Source of the DNA: Enchytraeus crypticus
Lineage: Eukaryota; Annelida; Clitellata; Enchytraeida; Enchytraeidae
Reading direction: 5' to 3'
Length of the DNA: 64,000 nucleotides
NCBI GenBank assembly: GCA_905160935.1
Contig: CAJHZI010000231.1
Coordinates: 347,802 to 411,801, forward strand
The position numbers and the translations under genes were made by a program. The notes under the pieces were generated by a model that was given only the letters and a program-made list of their open reading frames with translations, was not told the origin of the DNA and did not search any database. Below, one piece after another: positions 35,594-46,600 of this stretch. How positions within the stretch are numbered: the stretch's first letter is position 1; the number at the start of each line of letters is the position of its first letter.

Positions 35594-36064
35594 AGCATAA
35601 AGCCGATTTCGCTTAACTTTATATTTTACAAATACAGCACACGTTTAGAATGTGCTATATCCTTCTGCTAAAATCTTTGTCCATCATGTTGCTGCCGTTT
35701 TCTTTTTCGCAAACTCTTTGTATTATTCTATAAAGGATGCTGTAAGTTTACATTTATGATTTTAACGGCATTTTTCTGCATCAAAATTGTATACGTCGTT
35801 GAGAAAGTTAAACTGCGCACAGTTTACAGTAATCGCAAAATGCTCAAGAATGAAAGAGACCGACAGACATTCGTTTGTATATAAACGAAAATTAAGTCCT
35901 GCTTTAAAGGCTTAAATTTTGTTACACTTGATTGTATTTTTATCCGGCTGGCGCATTATAAATGTCCACTTCCAAATTGATTAATGGAAATTCTACAGCT
36001 GAAATTCAAAATACAACAAAATTTAAAATTTAAATATTTTCATACTAAACCCAAATACAACCTT

Positions 36065-36070
36065 AATAAA
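36065..36070 (+). terminator. Candidate polyadenylation signal for FRRS1-like gene
   Basis: AATAAA about 470 bp after the stop codon at 35593. It is one of several AT-rich candidates, so this is only suggestive. Confidence 0.25.
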
Positions 36071-36261
36071 ACCATCAATTTCAAAGTGGACTTTTCTATT
36101 AAGCATCCAGGTGAATCTTTCCATTTTTCACTTACACGAGCCACCTGCAGCAAAAAGTAAAACTAAACGGATTTAATCGATGCAGCTGAATTAATTAGGT
36201 ATCGTAACAGGGCTACATATTGTTTTACCGCCACTTCCAAAAGCTGATAAAGCCAGTATTA

Positions 36262-36375
36262 ACTCCAGTTTCCTCACTCGAAAGCGATGTCAGTGATGGG
36301 CTAGACCAGGATTTGAACCCCGCACACACTGATCCGGGTCGAATATCTTACCTACATCGCCACTGGCTCCAGCCA
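36262..36375 (-). repeat. tRNA-derived SINE, family T1
   Basis: TTTCCTCACTCGAAAGCGAT, CCAGGATTTGAACCCCGCAC and TCGCCACTGGCTCCAGCC on +. It lies 0.7 kb after the stop of the FRRS1-like gene. Confidence 0.8.
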
Positions 36376-37236
36376 AGATAGGTTTTTGAGATAAGCTATT
36401 TGGATATACCTAATTTGCTCTAACTTAATGATTATTCTAGTTGTTTTTGAACCACTGAGGAATAGATCCAGAGCATACAGCATGAGTCCTAGGTGTCGAC
36501 TACGTAGTGAACTGAAAAATGAAGTGACACCAAATCTGGACAGAGTAATGATTGTACGTACTCGATAGTTAAAGAACAGATAAAGAAACTATTGCAATTG
36601 TTTGTTTTTCGCTATATTTTTCTCCTATATACACGTATGTATTTGTTAGTGTATTATGCTCATTCGTGGGATTAATAAACTACTGGCTGTACCCTGTACA
36701 GGCGTTTCTAGTATTCAAATTACTTTATTGACATAGCAACAATTTCACTTACCCTTAATTTTATGCCAAATGCTGTTACAATAAGTCATTGCCTGTCATT
36801 TGTGGATTTGCGGAAATTTGTTTGCTTAAGATTGGTAGTTTAAACCATTTTAAATGCATTCTTTTTATTGCAATATTTGACATTTTTTCCATTTAGCGCA
36901 TAGTCTTATAGCCCCAATAGTAAATGATACGATTAAAACAAACAAAATAAAATACTGACAAGAATTCACAGGCGACGTTAGGTCAACAGATTTACCATAC
37001 TTTTTTCTCTAGAATTCAGAATTCGTCATCAAGGCAAATCGTTTATTAATGGCGAAATATATTTAATAAAATCATGCAAAAACAAATAGAAGCCTATTGT
37101 AAAAGAAACATACATGATCTACTGAAAATTTGTATAATATTACAAATTATAATTAAATTTAGAATTCTCTTTGTCCCACATTATATCATCAGTCAATTAT
37201 CTATTACAAACATACATACACTCACACACACATGCA

Positions 37237-37291
<55 letters not shown>

Positions 37292-37293
<2 letters not shown>

Positions 37294-37573
37294 CATGGAA
37301 GTCCTGGAGAGAGTTGGCACAGATAGACAGTTGATAAATGTATTAAGAAATAGGAAGAAGAGATGGATAGGACACTTCTAAGCGGGAAGGTCTATTAAAA
37401 GAGGTCATAGAAGGTAGAATTGAAGGAAAAAGAGGTAGGGGCAGGCCGAGGTTAGGTATGTTAGATGATTTAAAGACCCACTCATATGTGGAAATGAAGA
37501 GGAAGGCGGAAGACAGAGAAGAGTGGAGGCGTTATGTACCATGGACTTGCCAGTAGGCAGTGCACTAAGAGAT
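37292..37573 (+). mobile_element. LINE-A 3' fragment abutting a mariner element
   Basis: GTCCTGGAGAGAGTTGGCAC through CAGTAGGCAGTGCACTAAGA. The tail is short (GAGATG) and a mariner copy starts 13 bp later. Confidence 0.9.
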
Positions 37574-37586
37574 GTAAATATATATA

Positions 37587-38462
37587 CAGGGGGAGTAAAA
37601 AAAGTGAAAACACCTGCGTTTGAATATCTCAGGCTATTGTTAATATTTTAAAATCATACTTTTATCAATTACTAAAGGACTAAGTTTTGATGGGGTGACT
37701 AATTTTCATAAATTTTAATCTATAGATTGGCCAGTTATACAAGTTCCAGAAGAGCAACCCCCCATTTCTTGCCTAAAAATGGCGTTTGCTATAACGGTAA
37801 GGGCAAATTGCACTTTATTGGCGAGAAGGAAAAGGTGAACGCTCAGTATTACGTCAATACTTTACTTCCCAAGCTATTGATGATTGCAATGCTCTTTACC
37901 GAATGGTTTCATCTGTCAGCAGAATGGTGCTCCGGCTCATGCATCTCGTCGTGCACAGAAATGGATCAGCGAGAGAAATCCGCATTTCATCAAGAAGAGT
38001 GAATGGATTCCAAACTCTCCCCCATCAAAAATCCTCTGGATAAACATGTCAGGAGAACCATGCTGCATCACTATCAGAAACACCAGTCGAAGCCTCAAAA
38101 CAAGACAAGGCTGTTCTAGCGTTCCGAAAACAACTACAGTACTGCTTAGCAGCTGGAGGAAAGCATATCTAATAGTCAGTAATGCTAGCAGATACAACTG
38201 GTTCTTCTGAACCACCCCTACGACCCTTTGCAGGGCCAAAAAATAAAATATAAGATAATTTTTATTTACAGTACATTCAAAAAATGGAGGGTTGCTCTGC
38301 TGAAACTTTCGTAACTGGCCAATCTATGTATTAAAATGGATAAAAGTTGGCTACCTCATCAAAATTAGTCTTTTAGTAATTGGTAAAAGTTTGATTTGAA
38401 AATATTAACAATAGCCTGAGATATTCAAACTTTTTGCAGGTGTTATCACTTTTTTACTCACC

Positions 38463-38465
<3 letters not shown>
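37587..38465 (+). mobile_element. Tc1/mariner deletion derivative, copy 1, in (TA)n
   Basis: Long inverted ends of about 185 bp: GAGTAAAAAAAGTGAAAACA at left and CACTTTTTTACTCACCCTG at right. TA flanks sit inside TA repeats on both sides. Inside, frames give LPKNGVCYNGKGKLHFIGEK and, after a frameshift, NGAPAHASRRAQKWISERNP. This is the C-terminal half of a mariner transposase (QDGAPAH box). The N-terminal DNA-binding half is missing. Confidence 0.88.

Positions 38466-38555
<90 letters not shown>
38466..38555. repeat. (TA)n array beside mariner copy 1
   Basis: TA repeat immediately following the element end CACCCTG. Another TA array precedes the LINE-A fragment at 37236-37286. Confidence 0.95.
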
Positions 38556-38556
<1 letters not shown>

Positions 38557-38699
38557 TCCAGTAGAAATATTCATAGATTTTATCAGTATAAATATGAAAA
38601 ACTACAAAAGCATAAGCTCAAAATTTCGACAATAACTATACGTGTGCCTTAGTGAGTACTGTTAGCTCATTGAAATAATTACACTTATAACATTATACA

Positions 38700-39060
38700 G
38701 AAGTAGGTCAACTAGGTCAATTAAATTTTATCGAAGTAAATCGATCGCACTACATGTGTATCTAGTGGGTCAATCACATTATATCTAAATGCGTCAATCA
38801 CATTATTACTTAAATAATAATACATCTAAGAAGGTCAACCACATTACGCCTATATTTTAGTCAATTACAATATATCTATGTAAGTTAACCACATTATATC
38901 AATTTAATCACAATATATCTAAGTAGGTCAATCACGTTACAACTACGTAAGTCAATCAATTATATCTAAGTAAGTCAAAAACATATCTAATTAGGTCAAT
39001 CGCATTTGATCTAAAATTGATCGCAATAGGTCAAGAACACTATTATAGTAGGTCAATCAT
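38700..39060. repeat. Degenerate 25-bp minisatellite
   Basis: Variants of TAAGTAGGTCAATCACATTA plus TATC, about 13 units, well diverged. Confidence 0.75.
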
Positions 39061-39639
39061 TCATGGTAAATCAATCATAGTAAATTGCAAAGAAGTTTAT
39101 TTTATAAAATATATCTTAGTTATAAAATCTTACTTACTATATGATATGTTTATAATGCAGTTCTTCAAATCAGTCCTTTTCAGTTACTCCAATTATTCCA
39201 ATAGTTATTAACTAAATAATTATTTGTGACATAATACTTAATTATTATTCACTTACAATTTAAAAATGTTTACTTAGTACGTGAAGCTCGATAACATAAC
39301 CTACACTTTTCTACAATTTTATTTAAGAAGGCCAACCGCCGTCAAATATGAATTTATTTAATATTTTATAACATCGTTATTGATAGTGGAACGCCTTACA
39401 ACCGCTACTGCTTTAGAAAAGTGTTTTGCAAAAGCATGGTTTACATATTAGGCCTACTTACAGACCTAACCAAAATCATGTATATCTTATAACTATCAGT
39501 TTTCTAAATTTTAATTGATTTACAACAATTAAGGTTTGTTTTGGATCTATGGAATTGTTTTATATATGCATATTAAAATCAGTACAGAAATTCAATCAGA
39601 AGCACAAGGCAACAGCAACAAAAATGTACATGTCCGCTA

Positions 39640-39835
39640 TTATCTACTTAACGCAAAAATATAATACAACTCAACTATATACAAGCTTCAAGTGATTCAT
39701 CAATGGAAACTCTTCTTCCATTGTTAACTGGTTACAGGATAAACCATACAGTTTTAAAGTTCTTAGAAAGCTTATTTATGGTTATATCTGTCTCAAGGCT
39801 CTCTCACCGTCCTTATGAATTAGAAATAAACTTTT
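39640..39835 (+). mobile_element. Possible CR1-like LINE remnant
   Basis: One frame gives MetGluThr-LLPLLTGYRINHTVLKFLES, reminiscent of the LHWLPVxxRIxxK-L segment of CR1-like LINEs but missing its Trp. Very degraded. Confidence 0.25.
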
Positions 39836-40193
39836 GTTAAAGTGGTTTTCTAACTTTAAATAGAAAAGACGTATGTTAATGTTTCAATTTTAACCTTAAC
39901 AGCAATGTTAGACTAATTTATGGGAAATTTCAAGTACTCATAACGAGAATCAAAATGAATGAGAGCAACTAAGTTTAGATCTGTAGTTTTTTTTAGAGAG
40001 AGTAATAAGGCCGGAAACAAATCTAGCTATTAATATTTAAAACTACTTTAGAAAGTATTTAATTTAAATCAGTTTATTTTCCTTTCGCTTATGCGTTACA
40101 AAAAATCTTCCTTAATTCTATTAGATATCTATGTAAAATTATCGTTATAGAAATAAGTAGTAGATTAATTACTGCATATTATATTTATTATTA

Positions 40194-40199
40194 TATTTA
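40194..40199 (-). terminator. Candidate polyadenylation signal for MET-like gene
   Basis: TTTATT on + is AATAAA on the transcript strand, about 90 bp after the stop codon. The region is AT-rich and holds further variants. Confidence 0.35.
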
Positions 40200-40289
40200 T
40201 TATTTATTTAATTTCAGCATAATGACTAAGCTACAAGGCACTGAAAGAAATATACTAATACTAAGTTTCAGAATGGAATCCATACATAG

Positions 40290-40611
40290 TTAAACAGTAG
40301 TAACAGCAACATGACTATTATTTACTAAGAAAGCATCTCTAGCTATCGTCATACCGCCATCACTCTGCTCTTGCGCAAGGCAGTTAGTAGAGGCGCTGGT
40401 TCTGATCACATTCGAATACTGCACAACACCTTTATTGTATCGACATTCCGCAAAGTTTTCCAACGAAGCCGAGATTCCATGCGCTTTTAAATTGAACAGC
40501 GTTGAAGAATTTTCCATGGAAGAAATGATTTGTCGGATTTTCTTTGCCAGTTCATCGAATCCTGGTCGAGCTTTGACGTCAGGATGCCAGCATCGCAGCA
40601 TAATGTCGTAA
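40290..40611 (-). CDS. MET-like: MET-like exon p: end of kinase, C-terminal tail, stop
   Basis: [20 protein letters not shown] closes the kinase with the invariant W...RP...F pattern. The tail of about 75 residues contains one clear SH2-docking candidate, QYSNV (Tyr 981, YxNV). The paired YVHV/YVNV docking site of vertebrate MET is absent. The TAA stop is at 40290-40292. Confidence 0.9.
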
Positions 40612-43600
40612 CTGAAAATTATCACCATTAACACTGACTGATATAATAGTATGATTTAGCGTTTAATGGAGCACATCATGCAAACATCATGAGGCAGTTC
40701 TGGAGGGAGTTGGTACATATAGACAGTTGAAAAATGTATTAAGAAATAGGAAGAAGAGTTGGATAGGACACATTCTAAAGAGAGAAAGTCTATTAGAGGA
40801 GGTCATAGAAGGCAGAATGGAAGGTAATAGAGGCGGAGGGAGGCCCAGAATAGGAATGTTAGATGATTTAAAGATTCACATTCACATGTGGACATGACGA
40901 GGAATACGGAACACAGAAGTGTAGAGACATTATATACTATGGACCTGCCAGTAGGCAGTGCACTGCGAGATAGAAAGAGAGATCATGCAAACGTATCTCT
41001 GTACTTTACAACAATTATATTCAGTAAAACAAGCAATGTACAACAGAATACACATAATAACAGGCATCAAAAGCGATAACACTATCTTCATTACAATAGA
41101 GATATAAATATAAAATACGATTACGTCAGAACTTATGCCACAGAGAATAATATCTATGTCAAAATTTCCTTAACCCTAAATCTAGAAATGAAAACAATAA
41201 ACAATCATTCCTCAAAAGAAGGAAGAGAGGCCAATCTCTTACAGCAAGTCAATCGGGACAAAATAAAACTCTGAGTTTATTTAAATGTATCTTCAGAGTC
41301 CACACTCTGGCCAACTCAAATGAATTGGATTTTGAAATTAAATTGATATTTCCACGATAACTTCAGAAAACCGAGTTAAATCATTATCATGATCGATACT
41401 ACTATGGCTAAAACAACACTTTTTGTACAAAAGCAAAAATCGACGCGAGAGTGTATAAACAGCGTATAATACTGAAATTATCAAGAGACAGGAGATTATC
41501 TTACAGCGGATCCGGGCAGTACATCGGCTGTGCCATACGTCTTCCACTAGACAGGAATTTTACGATGTCCCAGTTATCGACCTCAGGATAAGGACAGACT
41601 CCGCGAGTCATGAGCTCCCATAGAACGACTCCATAGGACCACTGTCACGCGCAACAATAGAATACGTGACTTTCCAGTGATTAAATTGATGAAGTAGAAT
41701 AATTCCATAGATTAATTTACAAAAAATGTTGATCTGAGGATGATATATCGTAATGTAATGACTACTAATGCATCTCTATGGGATAAAGTTTATAACTTAT
41801 TCAGAAAAGTTAAAGTCAAAGTCAAGATTTCTTCATACAACGAACAAAGAAGTCATTTCCAAATCTGTGGGACAAGCTTCATATCAAACACTAATTTAGA
41901 AAGAATTTGAAGTCTAGTAGTTTATGGCAGAGAATTTTTATATAAATTGGTTAGAAATTGGTAATTAATTAATTATAGTCTTAGGCTATTCATGGAAACT
42001 CCCTGTTTAATTAAGTTTTAATCAATTAAGTTAATTAATTTTAATCAAGTAATTTAATTAAGTTTTAAACTCCCGCTTGACACTAAGTGATGCTATAAAA
42101 CTATAGCTAATTTAATTTTGGTTTAAAATGCATTGTTAGTATTTTGCGTGACTGTGACATTATATTCTCGTATAATGTAGGCTAATCATGTTCGTATGAA
42201 ACCTATCTGCGGTTGTTAGATTGTTTTGAAATAAAGGCAAGATTTATCATATTTTAACATCAAGCTCAGTGGGAGGGCCCATCCATTTTAAATACCATTT
42301 AAACGCACTCCTTTCGTGGTTAAGATTTTATCATTAGAATATCGTATAATGACTGTTATGAAACATTATCTTGGACTATTGCTATCTTGGTATTATTGAA
42401 CTTTCTATTTGCTTTTTGTTCCATGTATGTTTGTACGTTTTCTGCGGTATGTCAGATTTCAAGTAATAAACGAATATATGTAATCCACTAGTATTAGCTT
42501 CGTCCGAGTTTCTAAGTTTAGCCTTTTGTAAGTTCAATTGGAATTCGAAAAAGAGAAATGGGAATGAAATTTTAAATTAATCATGCGAATGCGAATCTAT
42601 ATTTATTTACAGGAAGTGATAAAAATATGTAAATCAACTCTAAAATAAACTGGTAAAAGCAGTCTCTAAGACCAATTTATATTTAACTACTCTATAGAAA
42701 TAAAAATTTGCCAAATATGCACTGGAATACCTATAACATAATGCACTAGAATGCATACGATGTCAAGTACACTAAAATACATACAACATCAGATACACTA
42801 AAATACATAAGGCATTATACACTAGAATTCACAAGACAAGATAACTGGAATACGTACGACGTTAGATACCCTAGAATGCACACGACTTTAGGTACACTAG
42901 AATACATACGACGTGATTTACACTGAATACATACAACGTTGGATACACTAGAATGCATACGACGTTGGATACACAAGAATACATGCGACGTTGGATACAC
43001 AAGAATACATACGACGTCAGTTTTACTCGAGTAGAGGCCCATCTCGAGACTCTCAGGCGCCATCCACTTGACCGGCAACTTGCTCCTCCTGTTGTCACTG
43101 CTGTAGTAGTCTCTCTCATACACGTCACGTGACAACCCAAAGTCCGCGACCTTCACCTTCATATCGTCATCCAACCTGTCAGTCAATAAAGGCAAGAAAT
43201 TTTCTTTGCAGAAATTAATCAATTTTGTGATGAAACTGCGTAGTAGCTGCAGCACGTTAGATTCTACAATATGCCTATGTTAAACAGAATTGTTAAGCCT
43301 TGAGGAATATAATTATAATAGATAATAGAATTCAAATTTGTAAAGCAGCAATAAATCTAGTGTTACTCTTTTTCTCACATTGTATAGAACTGCTATGTTA
43401 AGAGTAATTTCACAGAAAGATTTAGATGGAAAGTGAACTGGAAGCCTTTTATATATATTGAAAAAAGATCGATAGAGTGAAGAAAACTAGTAATAGAAAT
43501 TTTACATGCAGTTTCTTGCTGCTAAATCGCGATGAACGAATTTGAGAGAGGACAGATAAGACATGCCCTCGGCGATCTGAATACCAAACATCATCAGCTC

Positions 43601-46600
43601 TTTTACTGTAGGACTCTGTAACAGTAGCAATATATCAAGAATAGGTAATAATATATCAAGTCAATAATAATATATAACAGTATATCAAGTCAATGGTGAG
43701 TAGAGAACCAGAGTGATCCATTCAAGATCTCAAATACTAAAATCTGTAAAATTCAATATATAGGCCTAAAATCTTATCCAACAGATAATATAAAATATTA
43801 CTTACAAATGCAGTATGCCTAAATTACCTATACAGCGCTTGTACAAAAGCTGAGAAGAACTCTATAACATTGGAAACCGTATTCAGGGTAATAAGCTGGA
43901 TTAGTGTAAAATATAGGTTTAACAAAATTGAATATAATCACTAATTTTAATGGCATTAGAAAATTGATATATGGCTGTCACGTTTTACTAAATTAGAATG
44001 TCGCTTAACTTACGCTGACCGAATAATTTATTGATTGAAAAAATAGTTAATTTATTACCAATATTTACAGTTACTAGTGGTAATGCTAGTAACTGTTGTG
44101 GTAACGCTTGCGGTTATGCTATTAAATGCTCCCCGTGTTGTGTCCGGGTTGTTTGAAGAATTGACCAACCGGTGACTGCACGTGTCGTAGAAGGCGAATA
44201 CAGCACTAAGATCACCAATGTCAGAAAGGGCATCCGGTTGGTGAGCGCCTAGGCTCCAGAAATTGCTACAAAAATTTAAACGAATGAAAGTCTCAAATTG
44301 TCTGGTGGTGTGGTGTAGGACAGCGAGGATTTGAGACAGTCTAATTTCGTATCCCGACCCTTGTTAAACTGGGATTCAAGGAAGGATGATGATGACTAGC
44401 GATAATACTAACATTATTTTCATTGCGAATGTAACTCAGTAGATCCCCGTGCTTGAGGTAAGGCAGCACAACCAGAGGCAGTCTGTCCTTGTCCATGGAC
44501 ACTCCAATCAGAGAGAGAACATGTGGATGCTCGAACTCCCGCATGGTCAACGCCTCCTCCAGAAACTTCTGCACCTCTCCTGGACTGGCACCGAGTCCGA
44601 ATCCACCTTCTCCGTATCCGTCTGTTTCAACAAATCAGCATAATGCTATCTAACTACCGCAGAGAATTACTCATCCAACAGCTCTTAATATCGTTCATTA
44701 AAAGGCTAATGTATGGTTACTTGCGATAAACTGTGATGATTCTGCAGTAAGAAGATAACAGTATACTTAAGATATATTTTAAAAGAAAAATGTTTTAAGA
44801 TATATCATTGGATTGAATTCAATGACAGCTTGGTTTCTATTTTCAATTGAAAATATAAATACACCAGTCATACCAATTACCTTTAGTTTAATTAAGATAA
44901 GTAGCATATACTGAAAGTTTTAAAAATGCAGCATTTTCTAATTTCTACAATAGTAATTTGCACTGTTAATACATAAAAGTAAGCACTAGTTGTTTGACTA
45001 GGCTGTGAGAGCATCAATGCAGTGGTCTCCAAGGCTACTTTAAAAATGACCAATTTAAGTTACATAACCTTGAAGACCCTTCAGAGTTTTAACCGCCACC
45101 TGTCGATCCAGCGACTCCTCTGATAGAAGAACTCCACGATACACACAACCAAAGTGACCTGACACACCGACACAAAATATTAAAAGTAACCAAAGTGACC
45201 TGACACAGAGACACAAAATAATAAACATAACCAAAGTGACCTGACACACAGACACAAAATAATAAAAATAACCAAAGTGACTTGACACACAGACACATCA
45301 TCATCATCATCATCATCTTGTGGTCTACCTCTCTCTAGCTTTACAATCAGTTCTTCCCTCCAAAATCTCTTTACTATATCCTCATCTGCCTTTCTCACAA
45401 TATGCCCATACCATTTCAATCTCGACTGAGCCAACCTATCCCCGATCCCCTCAACATTCAAATTCATCCTCACATATTCATTTTCCATTCCGTCCTTCCT
45501 AGTTCTACCACACATTAGACGCAACATTCTCATTTCTGCCACATGCAAACTCTGCTAATGTTCCCTTTTTAGTGCCCAACATTCCGAACCATTCATCATT
45601 ACTGGCCTTACCACAGAACTATAAAATTTGCCTTTCAGTCTTAGTGGGATTCTCCTATCACACAACACTCCACTAGCAGCCCTCCACTTTGCCCATCCAG
45701 CCAGAATCCTGCTAGTAACCTCCTTTTCCAACTCCCCATTATCCTCTATTACAGATTCCAAATACTTAAATATGTTACCTTCTTTAGCTCTACACCCTGA
45801 CTTGTTACTCTATCTACGTTGATAATTTCATCCTTCCATCAACTCTCTAAATGCTCCATTTTTCCTTATTCACCTTCAGTCCTTTACTTTCCAGTGCCTC
45901 TCTCGCGTTTTCAAACATCTCGCTTACTTTCTCCACAGTGTCTCCTACTATCACCAGATCATCTGCAAATAACATGCACCATGGGCCTTCTTAATAACTC
46001 CCTTAAGCAACTCATCCATAATCAATATAAACAAATATGGACTTAGAGCTGATCTTTGATGTACCCCGATCTTCACATCAGAACTCTCAGATTGTCCACT
46101 CTCCACTCTCACACTAGTCTTCACCCTGCTGTACATATCTTTGATTAACTCAACATACCTCCTGTTCACTTTCCTCTTCTTCAGAACTTCCCACACCAGT
46201 TCTCTGGAACCCTATCATAGGCCTTTTCAGGATCCACAAATACCATTTGTATCTTCTTCCTCTCGCTCCTTTTCTTCTCTATCAATTGCCTCAACATAAA
46301 GATCGGCTCTGTTGTCGACCTTCCAGGCATAAACCCAAACTGGTTGTCCTTAATGTTCGTTGAACCTCTCAACCTACTCTCCACTACTCTCTCCCATAGC
46401 TTCATTGTATGTCTCAACAGCTTAATACCTCTATAATTCTTACATTCTTGGATGTCACCTTTACCCTTAAATACCGGCACTAAACAACTCAACCTCCATT
46501 CTTCTGGCATCCTGTCCCCCCATAACATCTTGTCAAGAAGCACCTCAACCACTCCACCGCTCCTAAATATACTATCTTCCACACAGACACAAAATAATAA

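Larger units (their letters stand above)
35594..37291. other. Intergenic or 3' UTR region after FRRS1-like gene
   Basis: Contains the T1 SINE at 36.3 kb, AT-rich unique sequence and a TA array at 37236-37286. No cytochrome b561-like exon (no paired His in hydrophobic helices) was recognised. Confidence 0.5.
38556..40190. other. Intergenic region between the two genes' 3' ends
   Basis: AT-rich, with the degenerate 25-bp repeat and a possible LINE relic. No gene seen. Confidence 0.6.

Noticed and set aside
42815-43255. Kinase exon continuing through the stop-free frame to 42815
   Set aside because: The frame beyond 43013 is the 26-bp repeat. The join at GTC|GTATGT to [14 protein letters not shown] keeps the kinase consensus exactly.
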